40,187 nt of DNA from Promethearchaeota archaeon. Its GTDB lineage: Archaea > Asgardarchaeota > Lokiarchaeia > Sigynarchaeales > SOKP01. The position numbers and the translations under genes were made by a program. Below are positions 1-7,805 of the stretch, one piece after another (within the stretch, counting starts at the first letter, position 1; each line of letters starts with the position of its first letter). Below the pieces are notes generated by a model. The model was not told the origin of the DNA, did no database searches, and worked only from the letters and a program-made list of their open reading frames with translations. The stretch is from assembly GCA_030605085.1 (NCBI GenBank), contig JAUWBH010000034.1:1-40187 (forward strand), in the 5' to 3' direction.

Positions 1-164
1 TGTTAAGTTGTCGTTAAAAATGGGGTGTGTTTAGATGTTAAACTGATACAAATTTTAAAGATAATAAAGTTTTAAATGAATAGAAATAAGATCTTTATTA
101 TTCTTTAGAAAAAAATACAAAACTTAAGTTATTAATTTAAATATTTATTTTTAATCGGATATAT

Positions 165-680
165 TTATTTTTTTAATAAATAAGTTAAAAACGATAAATT
201 TATCTTAGAACTTGATAAATTTTCTTGGTCTATGGTTTCCGAACTTATATGATTTTTCCTTGTTCTTATTAAATAACTATGAAAGAAGAAATACAGGGAA
301 AAAAACAGTTTGTCTATCTCGTAAACACCTTTCTTAGTAATTCTGAGACCGTAATAAGACCACATTGTTTTATTATTTTCTCTATGCGGCACATCCTCGT
401 GTAATATTCGATGCCCGCATTTTTTACACATATGAGGGACGAGATTCAGGGGATTTTCGCATTTAGGATTAGGACAACGAGTAACTTTTTCAACTAATTT
501 ATCCTTCATTAGTTTTTTTATTATCCTGTGTAGTTGTTCTTTTCCAATACGCAAACGATTCTTAATAGATCTATTTACTTCTAATTGTCCGTTAGTAGTG
601 CGTAATCGTAAAAAAAATAGAACTTTCTCGTTATTTGTTATTCTCGTTGCGAAGAATTGTTTTAACTGTTTGAAAAGCAT
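165..680 (-). CDS. Winged-helix protein with internal zinc ribbon
   Basis: Product of about 171 residues, read from an internal ATG at 680. The frame stays open up to 785, but the extra N-terminus is a run of Leu/Tyr/Ile that looks non-coding and would overlap the next gene. An N-terminal helical segment is followed by a winged-helix-like region (GKEQLHRIIKKLMKDKLVEK), then a four-cysteine zinc ribbon (CPNPKC ... CKKC), then a segment typical of a wing (YYGLRITKKGVYEIDKLF). This suggests a DNA-binding transcriptional regulator; the target is unknown. It diverges from the TPR-nitrilase gene across fewer than 50 bases, which is unusually tight and fits a rearrangement at this junction. The last 40 residues are low-complexity and the true stop could have shifted by decay. 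Confidence 0.6.
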   Translation of the reverse strand: MLFKQLKQFFATRITNNEKVLFFLRLRTTNGQLEVNRSIKNRLRIGKEQLHRIIKKLMKDKLVEKVTRCPNPKCENPLNLVPHMCKKCGHRILHEDVPHRENNKTMWSYYGLRITKKGVYEIDKLFFSLYFFFHSYLIRTRKNHISSETIDQENLSSSKINLSFLTYLLKK

Positions 681-727
681 TATAATGTTCAAATTCAAAC
701 TTAGAAGAAGTATGGTCCAATAAAGGA

Positions 728-2617
728 ATGGCTCTATGTAAAATAGGTAAACCAGAAGAAGCAATTGTTTGTTGCAATAACGCATTAAATATTAATCCTA
801 TACATGTCAAAGCACTACATACTAAAGGAATTGCTCTCTCCGATTATAAAAAATATAACGAGGCAATTGAATGTTATAATATTGCCTTAGAGTTGAACCC
901 TCAAAATTTTGCTATTTGGTCAAATAAGGGCAATATACTTGCCAAACTTAAAAAATTTGAGGATGCGATTAAATGTTTTGAAATAGCTTTGAAAATAAAT
1001 CCAGATTTTGCAGATGGTTATTGGAATTTAGGTGCTACATATATGAGTATGCATAGATTTGACAAGGCATCAATCGAATTTAAAAAAGCAAAAGAGCACT
1101 TTCAAGAATTGAATTTAGAAGATAAGTTTAAAGAAATACAAAAGTACGAATTATGGGCAATTAATACTTCGAAACTTATTTCTAAATTAAAACCTATAGA
1201 CGAAAAATTTTTAAACAGCTTACAGTGTCAAAATTTAATTGAATTAAAGAAAAAAAATGTTAAAATTATAAAAGAATTAAATAAGGTTATTAATGAATTC
1301 AAAAATCTAGAATTACCTAAAGAATCGAGAGATCTTTTAAAAAGCAAAAGGTTATGTTTCAATGCTCTTTGGCAATCTTTAAATTTTAATAAAGTAGACG
1401 TAAATGAATTACAAGAAACAAAAAACATTTTTGAAAAATGGCGGCTTGAGAACTTTGTCATCGCAGGAAATTCTTTAGATAGTTTTTATTATATAATTAA
1501 GAATTTCAAATCTCTTGAAGAAATTCCACAAGAAAAAGAAAAAGCCTTGATAAACATCCTAAGTCCTATTAAATTATTGGATGGTAATTTAACTGAAGCA
1601 TTATCAACTAAAATTAAAGGTAAATCATCTAATATTGAACCAGAAGTTTTAAAAAAAGAAATTAAAGTTGATGATAATTTAATTGAAGTGTTATCAACTA
1701 AAATTGAAAGTAAAACATCTTATATTAAACCAAAAGTTTTAAAGAAAGAAATTAAAGTTAAATCTATTACATTAAAAGGCATAGAAAGAAAAAATTATTC
1801 AAGAATTTGTTTAGTACCAATCGATTTTAAAACTACAGAAGTTTTTCCATACTTATTACGAGATAAAAAAAATATTAAGGAAAAAATCTTAAAAGCAATA
1901 AAAATAGCAGAACAAAATAAAGTTGATATAATATGTTTTCCTGAATTATGTTTTGATAAAGATTTCATTGAAAGTGTGAAAGATTTTAGGAATATGATTA
2001 TAATCTGTGGAAGTTTTTATAATAAACATCTTTTTAATACTTGCTTTGTGGTTTATAATGGTCAAGAATATCCTATATATAAAATAACTCCTGCTACTTA
2101 TTTAGAAGATGAAATTGAGGTAGGAAAAGGGATGAAAAGTGGAAATGACATTATAATATTTAAAACTGAAGATAACGATTTAAGATTTACAGTTTTAATT
2201 TGTATGGATTTTTATAGTGAAAGATGGAGAATTTATGATTATGAATTTAATGGAAAGAAAGGAGTGAATCTAATTTTTGTCCCTTCGTTTAATGACGATA
2301 ATGAGAGATACCAGAAATGTGCTGACGGACATTGTTATAATTATAAAACAGATATCATAAAAGTATCAAATGTAGGGAACATAACTTGTGTTTTTGGAAG
2401 AGCTCATAGAAAACTTATAGAGAGGTTAAAAAAAGAAAAACATAGACAAGACGATATATATAAATATAAATTATGTGAATCAATTGGAGAAATAATGCAA
2501 ATTATTGACCTCTATAACATTCCTGTGGAAGTTCCTACACCAATAGATAGTCATTCAAGAATTCGAATTATAAATCGATATAAGTATGAAAAAGGAAATT
2601 GGGAAAGAATCAATTGA
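728..2617 (+). CDS. TPR-carbon-nitrogen hydrolase (nitrilase-like) fusion, probably 5'-truncated
   Basis: 629 residues. Residues 1-135 are TPR units (EEAIVCCNNALNINP-type 34-residue repeats), followed by a helical linker with an internal repeat near residues 280-345. Residues 355-610 look like a nitrilase-superfamily domain. The Glu-Lys-Cys triad is visible as FPEL (Glu406), YKITPA (Lys452) and LICMDF (Cys492), so the enzyme may be active, with an unknown amide or nitrile substrate. TPRs normally bind partner proteins, so this may be a regulated amidase. Oddity: coding-like TPR sequence (EEVWSNKGMA) continues upstream of the ATG in the same frame to a stop at 683 without any start codon. The ATG at 728 therefore falls inside a TPR repeat and N-terminal repeats have probably been lost. 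The hydrolase call is secure; the start is not. Confidence 0.75.
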   Translation: MALCKIGKPEEAIVCCNNALNINPIHVKALHTKGIALSDYKKYNEAIECYNIALELNPQNFAIWSNKGNILAKLKKFEDAIKCFEIALKINPDFADGYWNLGATYMSMHRFDKASIEFKKAKEHFQELNLEDKFKEIQKYELWAINTSKLISKLKPIDEKFLNSLQCQNLIELKKKNVKIIKELNKVINEFKNLELPKESRDLLKSKRLCFNALWQSLNFNKVDVNELQETKNIFEKWRLENFVIAGNSLDSFYYIIKNFKSLEEIPQEKEKALINILSPIKLLDGNLTEALSTKIKGKSSNIEPEVLKKEIKVDDNLIEVLSTKIESKTSYIKPKVLKKEIKVKSITLKGIERKNYSRICLVPIDFKTTEVFPYLLRDKKNIKEKILKAIKIAEQNKVDIICFPELCFDKDFIESVKDFRNMIIICGSFYNKHLFNTCFVVYNGQEYPIYKITPATYLEDEIEVGKGMKSGNDIIIFKTEDNDLRFTVLICMDFYSERWRIYDYEFNGKKGVNLIFVPSFNDDNERYQKCADGHCYNYKTDIIKVSNVGNITCVFGRAHRKLIERLKKEKHRQDDIYKYKLCESIGEIMQIIDLYNIPVEVPTPIDSHSRIRIINRYKYEKGNWERIN

Positions 2618-3081
2618 TCTTAAAGAAGAAAACTAGTTCACATTGTATTTCTTATATATTTAAAACTAAGTAGTTTTATAAAAAATCTGTTAAGTCTCAA
2701 ACCTTTAAATACAGCCTCTCTAATTTATAGTATTGAATATAAAAGACGAATTTAGAGCGAAAATTAAGAAGGCTAAGAATAAAAAAAATGAAACGCCAAA
2801 GTTTAGATGGAAGGCCTATTTATAGCGATGAAACATGGGCAAAGATGCTAATAAAGTTAGCAAATTATCGGATACAACTCAACAATATGCATTTCATTTT
2901 TAATTAGTTTAGTTTAATTATGCTTCTAATTTTTCAAAAAAATTTATATATAAATTACACACAAATGTAAATAGCATAAAGAAACTCATATTTGTTTATA
3001 ATTGGATGTCAAATGTAAAATATTAATAATGTTATTTATTATAATTAACATTCTAAAATCAAGTATATTTTCTTCATATTA
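2618..3081. other. Intergenic region, largely featureless
   Basis: AT-rich. It holds one short open frame (2788-2907, listed separately) and the upstream region of the 3082 gene, with several TATA-like AT runs. I see no tRNA, terminator hairpin or repeat here. Confidence 0.5.
2788..2907 (+). CDS. Possible 39-residue peptide or gene remnant
   Basis: A short ATG frame whose composition is more protein-like than its surroundings (SDETWAKMLIKLANYRIQLN). There is no clear Shine-Dalgarno site and I recognise no family. An overlapping frame (DEFRAKIKKAK...) is also coding-like and stops at the same place, so this may be a frame-shifted remnant of an older gene rather than a functional small protein. 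Confidence 0.2.
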   Translation: MKRQSLDGRPIYSDETWAKMLIKLANYRIQLNNMHFIFN

Positions 3082-3498
3082 ATGAGCATCGATAATCAAA
3101 ACAGAAGAGCCATTAGGAATGAATTTATTGAAAGAATTTGCATTAGATTGCTATTACCGTTTTACCCTATTTTCTTTGAATGTCTTATCGGATTATTTTT
3201 AGAAAAAGATATTGGATTCACATTTCCAAATAAAAGCGTTATAATAATAGCAATGATAATGCCAATATCTTATTTACCAGATTTTTTTAGAAATGCTAAT
3301 AGAAGATCTTGTTTAATTATTGCTTTATTTATTGAATTACCTTCAACGGTGGCTTTCGTTTGTTATCTTTTTGAAGGAAAAATTAGAATACTATGGTTTG
3401 GATTACTAATATTAAGTATCTCAATGATTGTTTTTTTAATCTTAGATTATATAATATATAGAAGAAATTTATCAGATTTATATGAGAGAGGATTATGA
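3082..3498 (+). CDS. Small four-helix membrane protein
   Basis: 138 residues with four hydrophobic stretches at about 22-45, 52-70, 78-98 and 102-125, and charged termini. Not a recognised family. Its stop overlaps the start of the next gene by ATGA (3495-3498), so the two are almost certainly cotranscribed and translationally coupled. The partner carries its own N-terminal membrane anchor, so the pair probably forms one membrane-associated complex. Confidence 0.7.
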   Translation: MSIDNQNRRAIRNEFIERICIRLLLPFYPIFFECLIGLFLEKDIGFTFPNKSVIIIAMIMPISYLPDFFRNANRRSCLIIALFIELPSTVAFVCYLFEGKIRILWFGLLILSISMIVFLILDYIIYRRNLSDLYERGL

Positions 3499-4865
3499 CA
3501 TTAAGCATTCTTGAATTTATTTTAATTTTAACTGTTTTAATTGCAATCATTGGGATATCTTATGAGTTATATAGATTATACTATGGAAAGGACCAGTTCA
3601 CAATGAAGAAAATAAAATATCAAATTTATGAAATAATAAAAAAATATAATGGTAAATTTGAAGAAATTGACTTATATGAAAGAATTAAAGAATTTAGACC
3701 ATTCATAAAGGATTTTCCTAGCAAATATTATAGCCAAATACCATTTGTATTCTATTTAGAATTATTTTATTTATTAAAATTTCAAAAAATAAAAAAGGAT
3801 ACTATATCTTTTTGTTCTGACTACATTAAAGCTGAGAAAAAATTAGGTAAAATGATAAAAAATACAAAAGAATCATTATATATTTTAGGAAGGAGTATGA
3901 ATAGCTTATTCTCGAGAAAAAATTCAGTCTTTATAAATAATTTAAAGGAGTTAATTTCTCAAAATAAAATAATTAAAATTCTTCTTTTAGATCCTAATTT
4001 AAAATATATTAGTGAGAAAATTAAATTAGATATTTATAATACTTTGAAAATTTTGAAAGAATTACCAGACCAACAGAATGTTGAAATAAAATTGATGAGA
4101 GAAATTCCTAGGTTTAATATAGTTTTTAACGAGATAATGTTATTCGTTAATGATTTTAATCATCCTAAACTACCAACTTTATTTTTAATAAAAAATAAAA
4201 GACTTCTGAATTTAATTAAAATTTATTTTAAATATTATTATCATACAGCACTTAAAGTTTCATTTCATACTTATACTGCGACAGAGTTACTAGAAAAAGG
4301 GAATTCTTTAATTAAGGCGAAGAAATACAATAAGGCTATAATGTACTTCGATGGAGCGCTCGAGATTGATCCGAAATATAAGGAAGCTTGGAGTAGCAAA
4401 GGTATTACTCTAGACGAATTGGCGAGATACGAGGAGGCTATTAAGTGTTACGATATAGCGCTTGAGATTGATTGGAACTATAAGGAAGCTTGGAGTAGCA
4501 AAGGTATTACTCTAGACGAATTGGCGAGATACGATGAGGCTATTAGGTACTTCGATATAGCGCTCGAGATTGATCCGAAATATAAGGAAGCTTGGAGTAG
4601 CAAAGGTATTACTCTAGGCAAATTAGCGAGATACGAAGGGGCTATTGAGTGTTACGATAAAGCGCTTGAGATTGACCCGAACGACGCTTATATATGGTAT
4701 AATAAATCTTGTGTCGAAGCCTTGAAAAATAATAGAAATGAGGCTTTAATATTATTGAAAAAGGCATTGGTCCTTGCTCCTTTATTAAAAGTAGATGCAA
4801 AAGAGGACTCTGATTTTGATAATATTAGAGATTCAAAAGAATTTAAAGAATTGATTGGAGATTGA
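3495..4865 (+). CDS. Membrane-anchored protein with PLD-like segment and C-terminal TPRs
   Basis: 456 residues. Residues 4-26 form one transmembrane helix; 35-110 are a helical, possibly winged-helix region. Residues 125-250 include SLYILGRSMNSLF and IKILLLDPN, a pattern like the PLD-type or effector-associated domains seen beside signalling and defence proteins. No HKD catalytic motif is visible, so if related it is a binding version. Residues 260-455 are TPR repeats, three of them nearly identical even in DNA. The N-terminus probably lies in the membrane with the TPRs in the cytoplasm. It is coupled to the four-helix membrane protein upstream. The architecture suggests a sensor or scaffold; no enzymatic activity can be read from the sequence. 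Confidence 0.65.
   Translation: MTLSILEFILILTVLIAIIGISYELYRLYYGKDQFTMKKIKYQIYEIIKKYNGKFEEIDLYERIKEFRPFIKDFPSKYYSQIPFVFYLELFYLLKFQKIKKDTISFCSDYIKAEKKLGKMIKNTKESLYILGRSMNSLFSRKNSVFINNLKELISQNKIIKILLLDPNLKYISEKIKLDIYNTLKILKELPDQQNVEIKLMREIPRFNIVFNEIMLFVNDFNHPKLPTLFLIKNKRLLNLIKIYFKYYYHTALKVSFHTYTATELLEKGNSLIKAKKYNKAIMYFDGALEIDPKYKEAWSSKGITLDELARYEEAIKCYDIALEIDWNYKEAWSSKGITLDELARYDEAIRYFDIALEIDPKYKEAWSSKGITLGKLARYEGAIECYDKALEIDPNDAYIWYNKSCVEALKNNRNEALILLKKALVLAPLLKVDAKEDSDFDNIRDSKEFKELIGD
4365..4690 (+). repeat. 102-bp tandem TPR-coding repeats with near-identical DNA
   Basis: Three consecutive 34-codon units share long identical DNA stretches, for example GGAAGCTTGGAGTAGCAAAG recurring every 102 bases. 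They use more G+C-rich codons (GCGCTCGAG) than the rest of the gene. This points to recent expansion or gene conversion. Confidence 0.85.
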
Positions 4866-4923
4866 ATTATGAGTATGGATTTTTACTGAAACTAGGACAT
4901 AGAATATATGTTGAGGAAAGCCT

Positions 4924-5604
4924 TTATCTATCTAAGAACGATCTATACGAACCTTCTGTTGCATTTAGTTTTTTTATTTTATTTTCCAATTCTATATTTC
5001 TTTTAAGAAGCATTTGAATTTCAGCTTCTTTTTGTTTGTATAACTCGTACCAATCTTTTTCTATGGTTTCATTTTTCCTATTCTCTTGGAAAACTATTTT
5101 TGTCTTTTTATGAACTTTAATAGCTTCCACTTTAGGGAAATAATCTATAACTATTAAATCTATTTTGCGACCAGAAGAATTAAAACTTAAAATGTCTCCT
5201 TTAGTAATTTTTCGTCCTTTCAATTTTTCTGCTAATTGATCTGGGTTCTTTAAAATTATGTCTTTTGCTAATCCTGCTAATATTACCTGTTCAGCTAATT
5301 TTACTTCGATTTTACGGATTTCTACTACATCATTTATTTCTGCGTTTAAATTTCTTCGTAAAGCAGGTCCTAATCTAATTGTTTGAGAATCTAAATCTTC
5401 CTGCATTCCTGAATTTAATAAAGCTGCAGTTTTCTTATTCTTATTCCTATTAAAGATTTCTATAACATCGTTATTTTTAAGATTCAATTCCTTTATTACA
5501 TTAGGATCAATATTGACAATCCCTTTGCCAACATATTCCTTATCTATGTTTTTTATTCTTAATTTTTTAGTTTTTTCTTGATTATCCTTAATAATTTTAC
5601 TCAT
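4924..5604 (-). CDS. Stand-alone Cdc48/VAT-type N-domain with C-terminal coiled coil
   Basis: 226 residues. Residues 10-95 resemble the double-psi beta barrel of Cdc48/VAT N-domains (GKGIVNIDPNVIKELNLKNN for the first half, TIRLGPALRRNLNAEINDVV for the second). Residues 100-175 resemble the second N subdomain (VEIRKIEVKLAEQVILAG, then GDILSF). There are no AAA ATPase modules at all. From about 180 to 225 there is a heptad-rich coiled coil that should oligomerise the protein. In Cdc48 the N-domain binds substrates and adaptors, so this protein may act as a detached adaptor for a Cdc48-type unfoldase or for the HerA ATPase encoded 70 bases upstream. It is the last gene of the minus-strand block. 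Confidence 0.75.
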   Translation of the reverse strand: MSKIIKDNQEKTKKLRIKNIDKEYVGKGIVNIDPNVIKELNLKNNDVIEIFNRNKNKKTAALLNSGMQEDLDSQTIRLGPALRRNLNAEINDVVEIRKIEVKLAEQVILAGLAKDIILKNPDQLAEKLKGRKITKGDILSFNSSGRKIDLIVIDYFPKVEAIKVHKKTKIVFQENRKNETIEKDWYELYKQKEAEIQMLLKRNIELENKIKKLNATEGSYRSFLDR

Positions 5605-5674
5605 TTTTTTTTACTTTGTTTTAAATTTATTTTAATATAAATACTTAAAGTCATGGTAACTCCGGAGATATTTT

Positions 5675-7609
5675 CTATTTTTTGCTTAACTCATGGTCTA
5701 ACGATTTTATTAAATATCTCTCGCCAGTCGCGCCATTAATTACAAACGCTAATCTATTTTCCAATTGCGTTAACATTTGTCGTTCTTTTATATTTTCAGT
5801 AAAAATAAGATTATTAGGGTAATCAACTCTAAAAATAATTTTTATGCTAGGTTGACTTGCGACATCGTCAAATAGTCGAACGGGTGATTGATCGGCAAAT
5901 ATAAATCCAACCCCTCGACTTCGATATTCCTTTAATAGTTCAGAAAAAATTTTTGCCATCTGTTCTTTCATAATGAAATCAGCATCGTCGCTATTCCTTG
6001 TAATCGGTTTTTCTAAAAGTGCGTGCGCCTCGTCAATGACTATAAGATGTTTTAATTCTTCAGCTTCAATATCTTTTGTAATAGTTCTTAAAAGTTGAAA
6101 AATTGCGTTTACTATTATCATTTTTGAATATTTATTGCACATAGATAAATCAAGAAAGATTTTTTTGCCATTCATCCAATCTTTAACCCATTTTGGCAAA
6201 TCATCGGATAATTTTAGAACATCTTGAATTTTTTTCTCGTCAAAAACATTAATTCGGTTTTTAAGAGCTTGTACTAGATTAGCTTGGGTCTCATCACCGT
6301 AAGGATTATTTATCATATAGTTGTGCACGCCTTTAAGTAATTCAATTAAAAATGTAGGTAAAACGCCTTTTAATTCAAGAAATCCGATCTCTGTACGATA
6401 AATTACTTTCTCGTAAACATTTTTTAACCCTAAAGACGCACAAATATAAGTAGCAGTTTCCTGTAACAATTTTTCCATATGTTGACCGTTAATAAAATAA
6501 GGTATATGAAAGTTTTCATCAGAATATTTAATTTTGACAAAATCTTTATAGTAGATTTCTTGCGACTCTTTCGCAACGTTCAGGATCAAAATACCAACAT
6601 CTTTTGCTTTTCTACTAACTTCTTCTATAAACCTCGCGAGAAAATAAGTTTTTCCACTCCCAGATTTGCCAAAGACAACCATATCTTGTGGAAGTTTATT
6701 GATTGGAATGTAAGTACGATGATTGCTAATAACTCCATTTTTAACGTGCTTTCCTATACTGATTGCCGTTTCTCTGAATTTAAAATCTATATCAATATAT
6801 CTAACATTCTCTTTATCCAAAATTGGCAATTTAGGTAGTGGTAAGGTTTCTGGAAGGTCAAAATTAACATTTAATCGGTCGTAAGATTTAAAATGTATGT
6901 TTTTAAAAACGCTGTCTAATACTAATATATCTAATATTGAAGTATCGTCAAGAAATTCAATTTTAGCTCGTTCCCAGTCAGTATTTTCAATGTTCATAGA
7001 TAGAAACCTTAAAATTCCCTTAAATTCTGTAAATTTTTTATTATCGTACGTTTCTAAATCGTAATTTATAAACACTCTTAGAAAGTGCCTAGGTTGTTGA
7101 GGGTCCATTCTATTTTTTTCGAGAGCTACTCTTTGCCAAAGAATGAGTAGTTTTACTTGATGTTCCTTATTAAAATAAAAATTATTTATAAACCTTTCAA
7201 GTATATTAATTTTTGTGGGAATTATTCCTTCTGGAAGTATTATTTCTGCCAGTTGGTTCTTATAGAGTTTACTTATATCCTTATAAGTTATGGGTTTAGC
7301 CTCGACAATTCCATCTAACCCTAAAAATTCGTGCTTTAAATTTAAAAGCCACGCGAGTCCTAATTCAAGCGCTTTATCTTCAGATTCAGCTTTAGTAAAA
7401 AATGTAATATCGATTTTATCGTTCACATTTAACTCAAGACCATAAGTAACAGAGAGTCCTAACGGATCGTTTAAAAAAGATCTTATTTCTGGCTCTTGAT
7501 AAAGGACTTTCAAACTTTCTGGTATTTCCCTAGGCTCGAAGGGAACTGGTGCTTGCGTAATTTTTATTCGAGCTTGCCAAAATAATACCTTATTTTTTAT
7601 ATTAGACAC
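5675..7609 (-). CDS. HerA/FtsK-superfamily ATPase
   Basis: 644 residues. About 300 N-terminal residues form a mixed alpha/beta domain I do not recognise. The P-loop ATPase follows, with Walker A GKSGSGKT near residue 318 and Walker B LIVIDEAHAL near 526. Next come EYRSRGVGFIFADQSP (sensor-like) and a C-terminal strand-rich end (FVINGATGERYLIKSL). HerA ATPases form hexameric DNA pumps, and those with nuclease partners (NurA, or others in anti-phage systems) process DNA ends. No NurA is in the window; the only nuclease-like protein is the adjacent 1305-residue chimera. The two genes are separated by about 200 bases on the same strand, so cotranscription is possible but unproven. Confidence 0.8.
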   Translation of the reverse strand: MSNIKNKVLFWQARIKITQAPVPFEPREIPESLKVLYQEPEIRSFLNDPLGLSVTYGLELNVNDKIDITFFTKAESEDKALELGLAWLLNLKHEFLGLDGIVEAKPITYKDISKLYKNQLAEIILPEGIIPTKINILERFINNFYFNKEHQVKLLILWQRVALEKNRMDPQQPRHFLRVFINYDLETYDNKKFTEFKGILRFLSMNIENTDWERAKIEFLDDTSILDILVLDSVFKNIHFKSYDRLNVNFDLPETLPLPKLPILDKENVRYIDIDFKFRETAISIGKHVKNGVISNHRTYIPINKLPQDMVVFGKSGSGKTYFLARFIEEVSRKAKDVGILILNVAKESQEIYYKDFVKIKYSDENFHIPYFINGQHMEKLLQETATYICASLGLKNVYEKVIYRTEIGFLELKGVLPTFLIELLKGVHNYMINNPYGDETQANLVQALKNRINVFDEKKIQDVLKLSDDLPKWVKDWMNGKKIFLDLSMCNKYSKMIIVNAIFQLLRTITKDIEAEELKHLIVIDEAHALLEKPITRNSDDADFIMKEQMAKIFSELLKEYRSRGVGFIFADQSPVRLFDDVASQPSIKIIFRVDYPNNLIFTENIKERQMLTQLENRLAFVINGATGERYLIKSLDHELSKK

Positions 7610-7805
7610 TTTATAACGCTGTTAAATTTTTAAGATAAATATATTTATAACCTAATTCTTAATTGCGCTATAAAAATACAAAGAATTTAGTAAAAATTCC
7701 CTTGAAAAAGTAGATCAATTTTACGAAGAACTTTAAAATATTAAGAGAGGGTTCTCTTGAAGTCTATAGAAGATTTTGAATCAGGTTTGGATTTATGAAT
7801 ATCCT

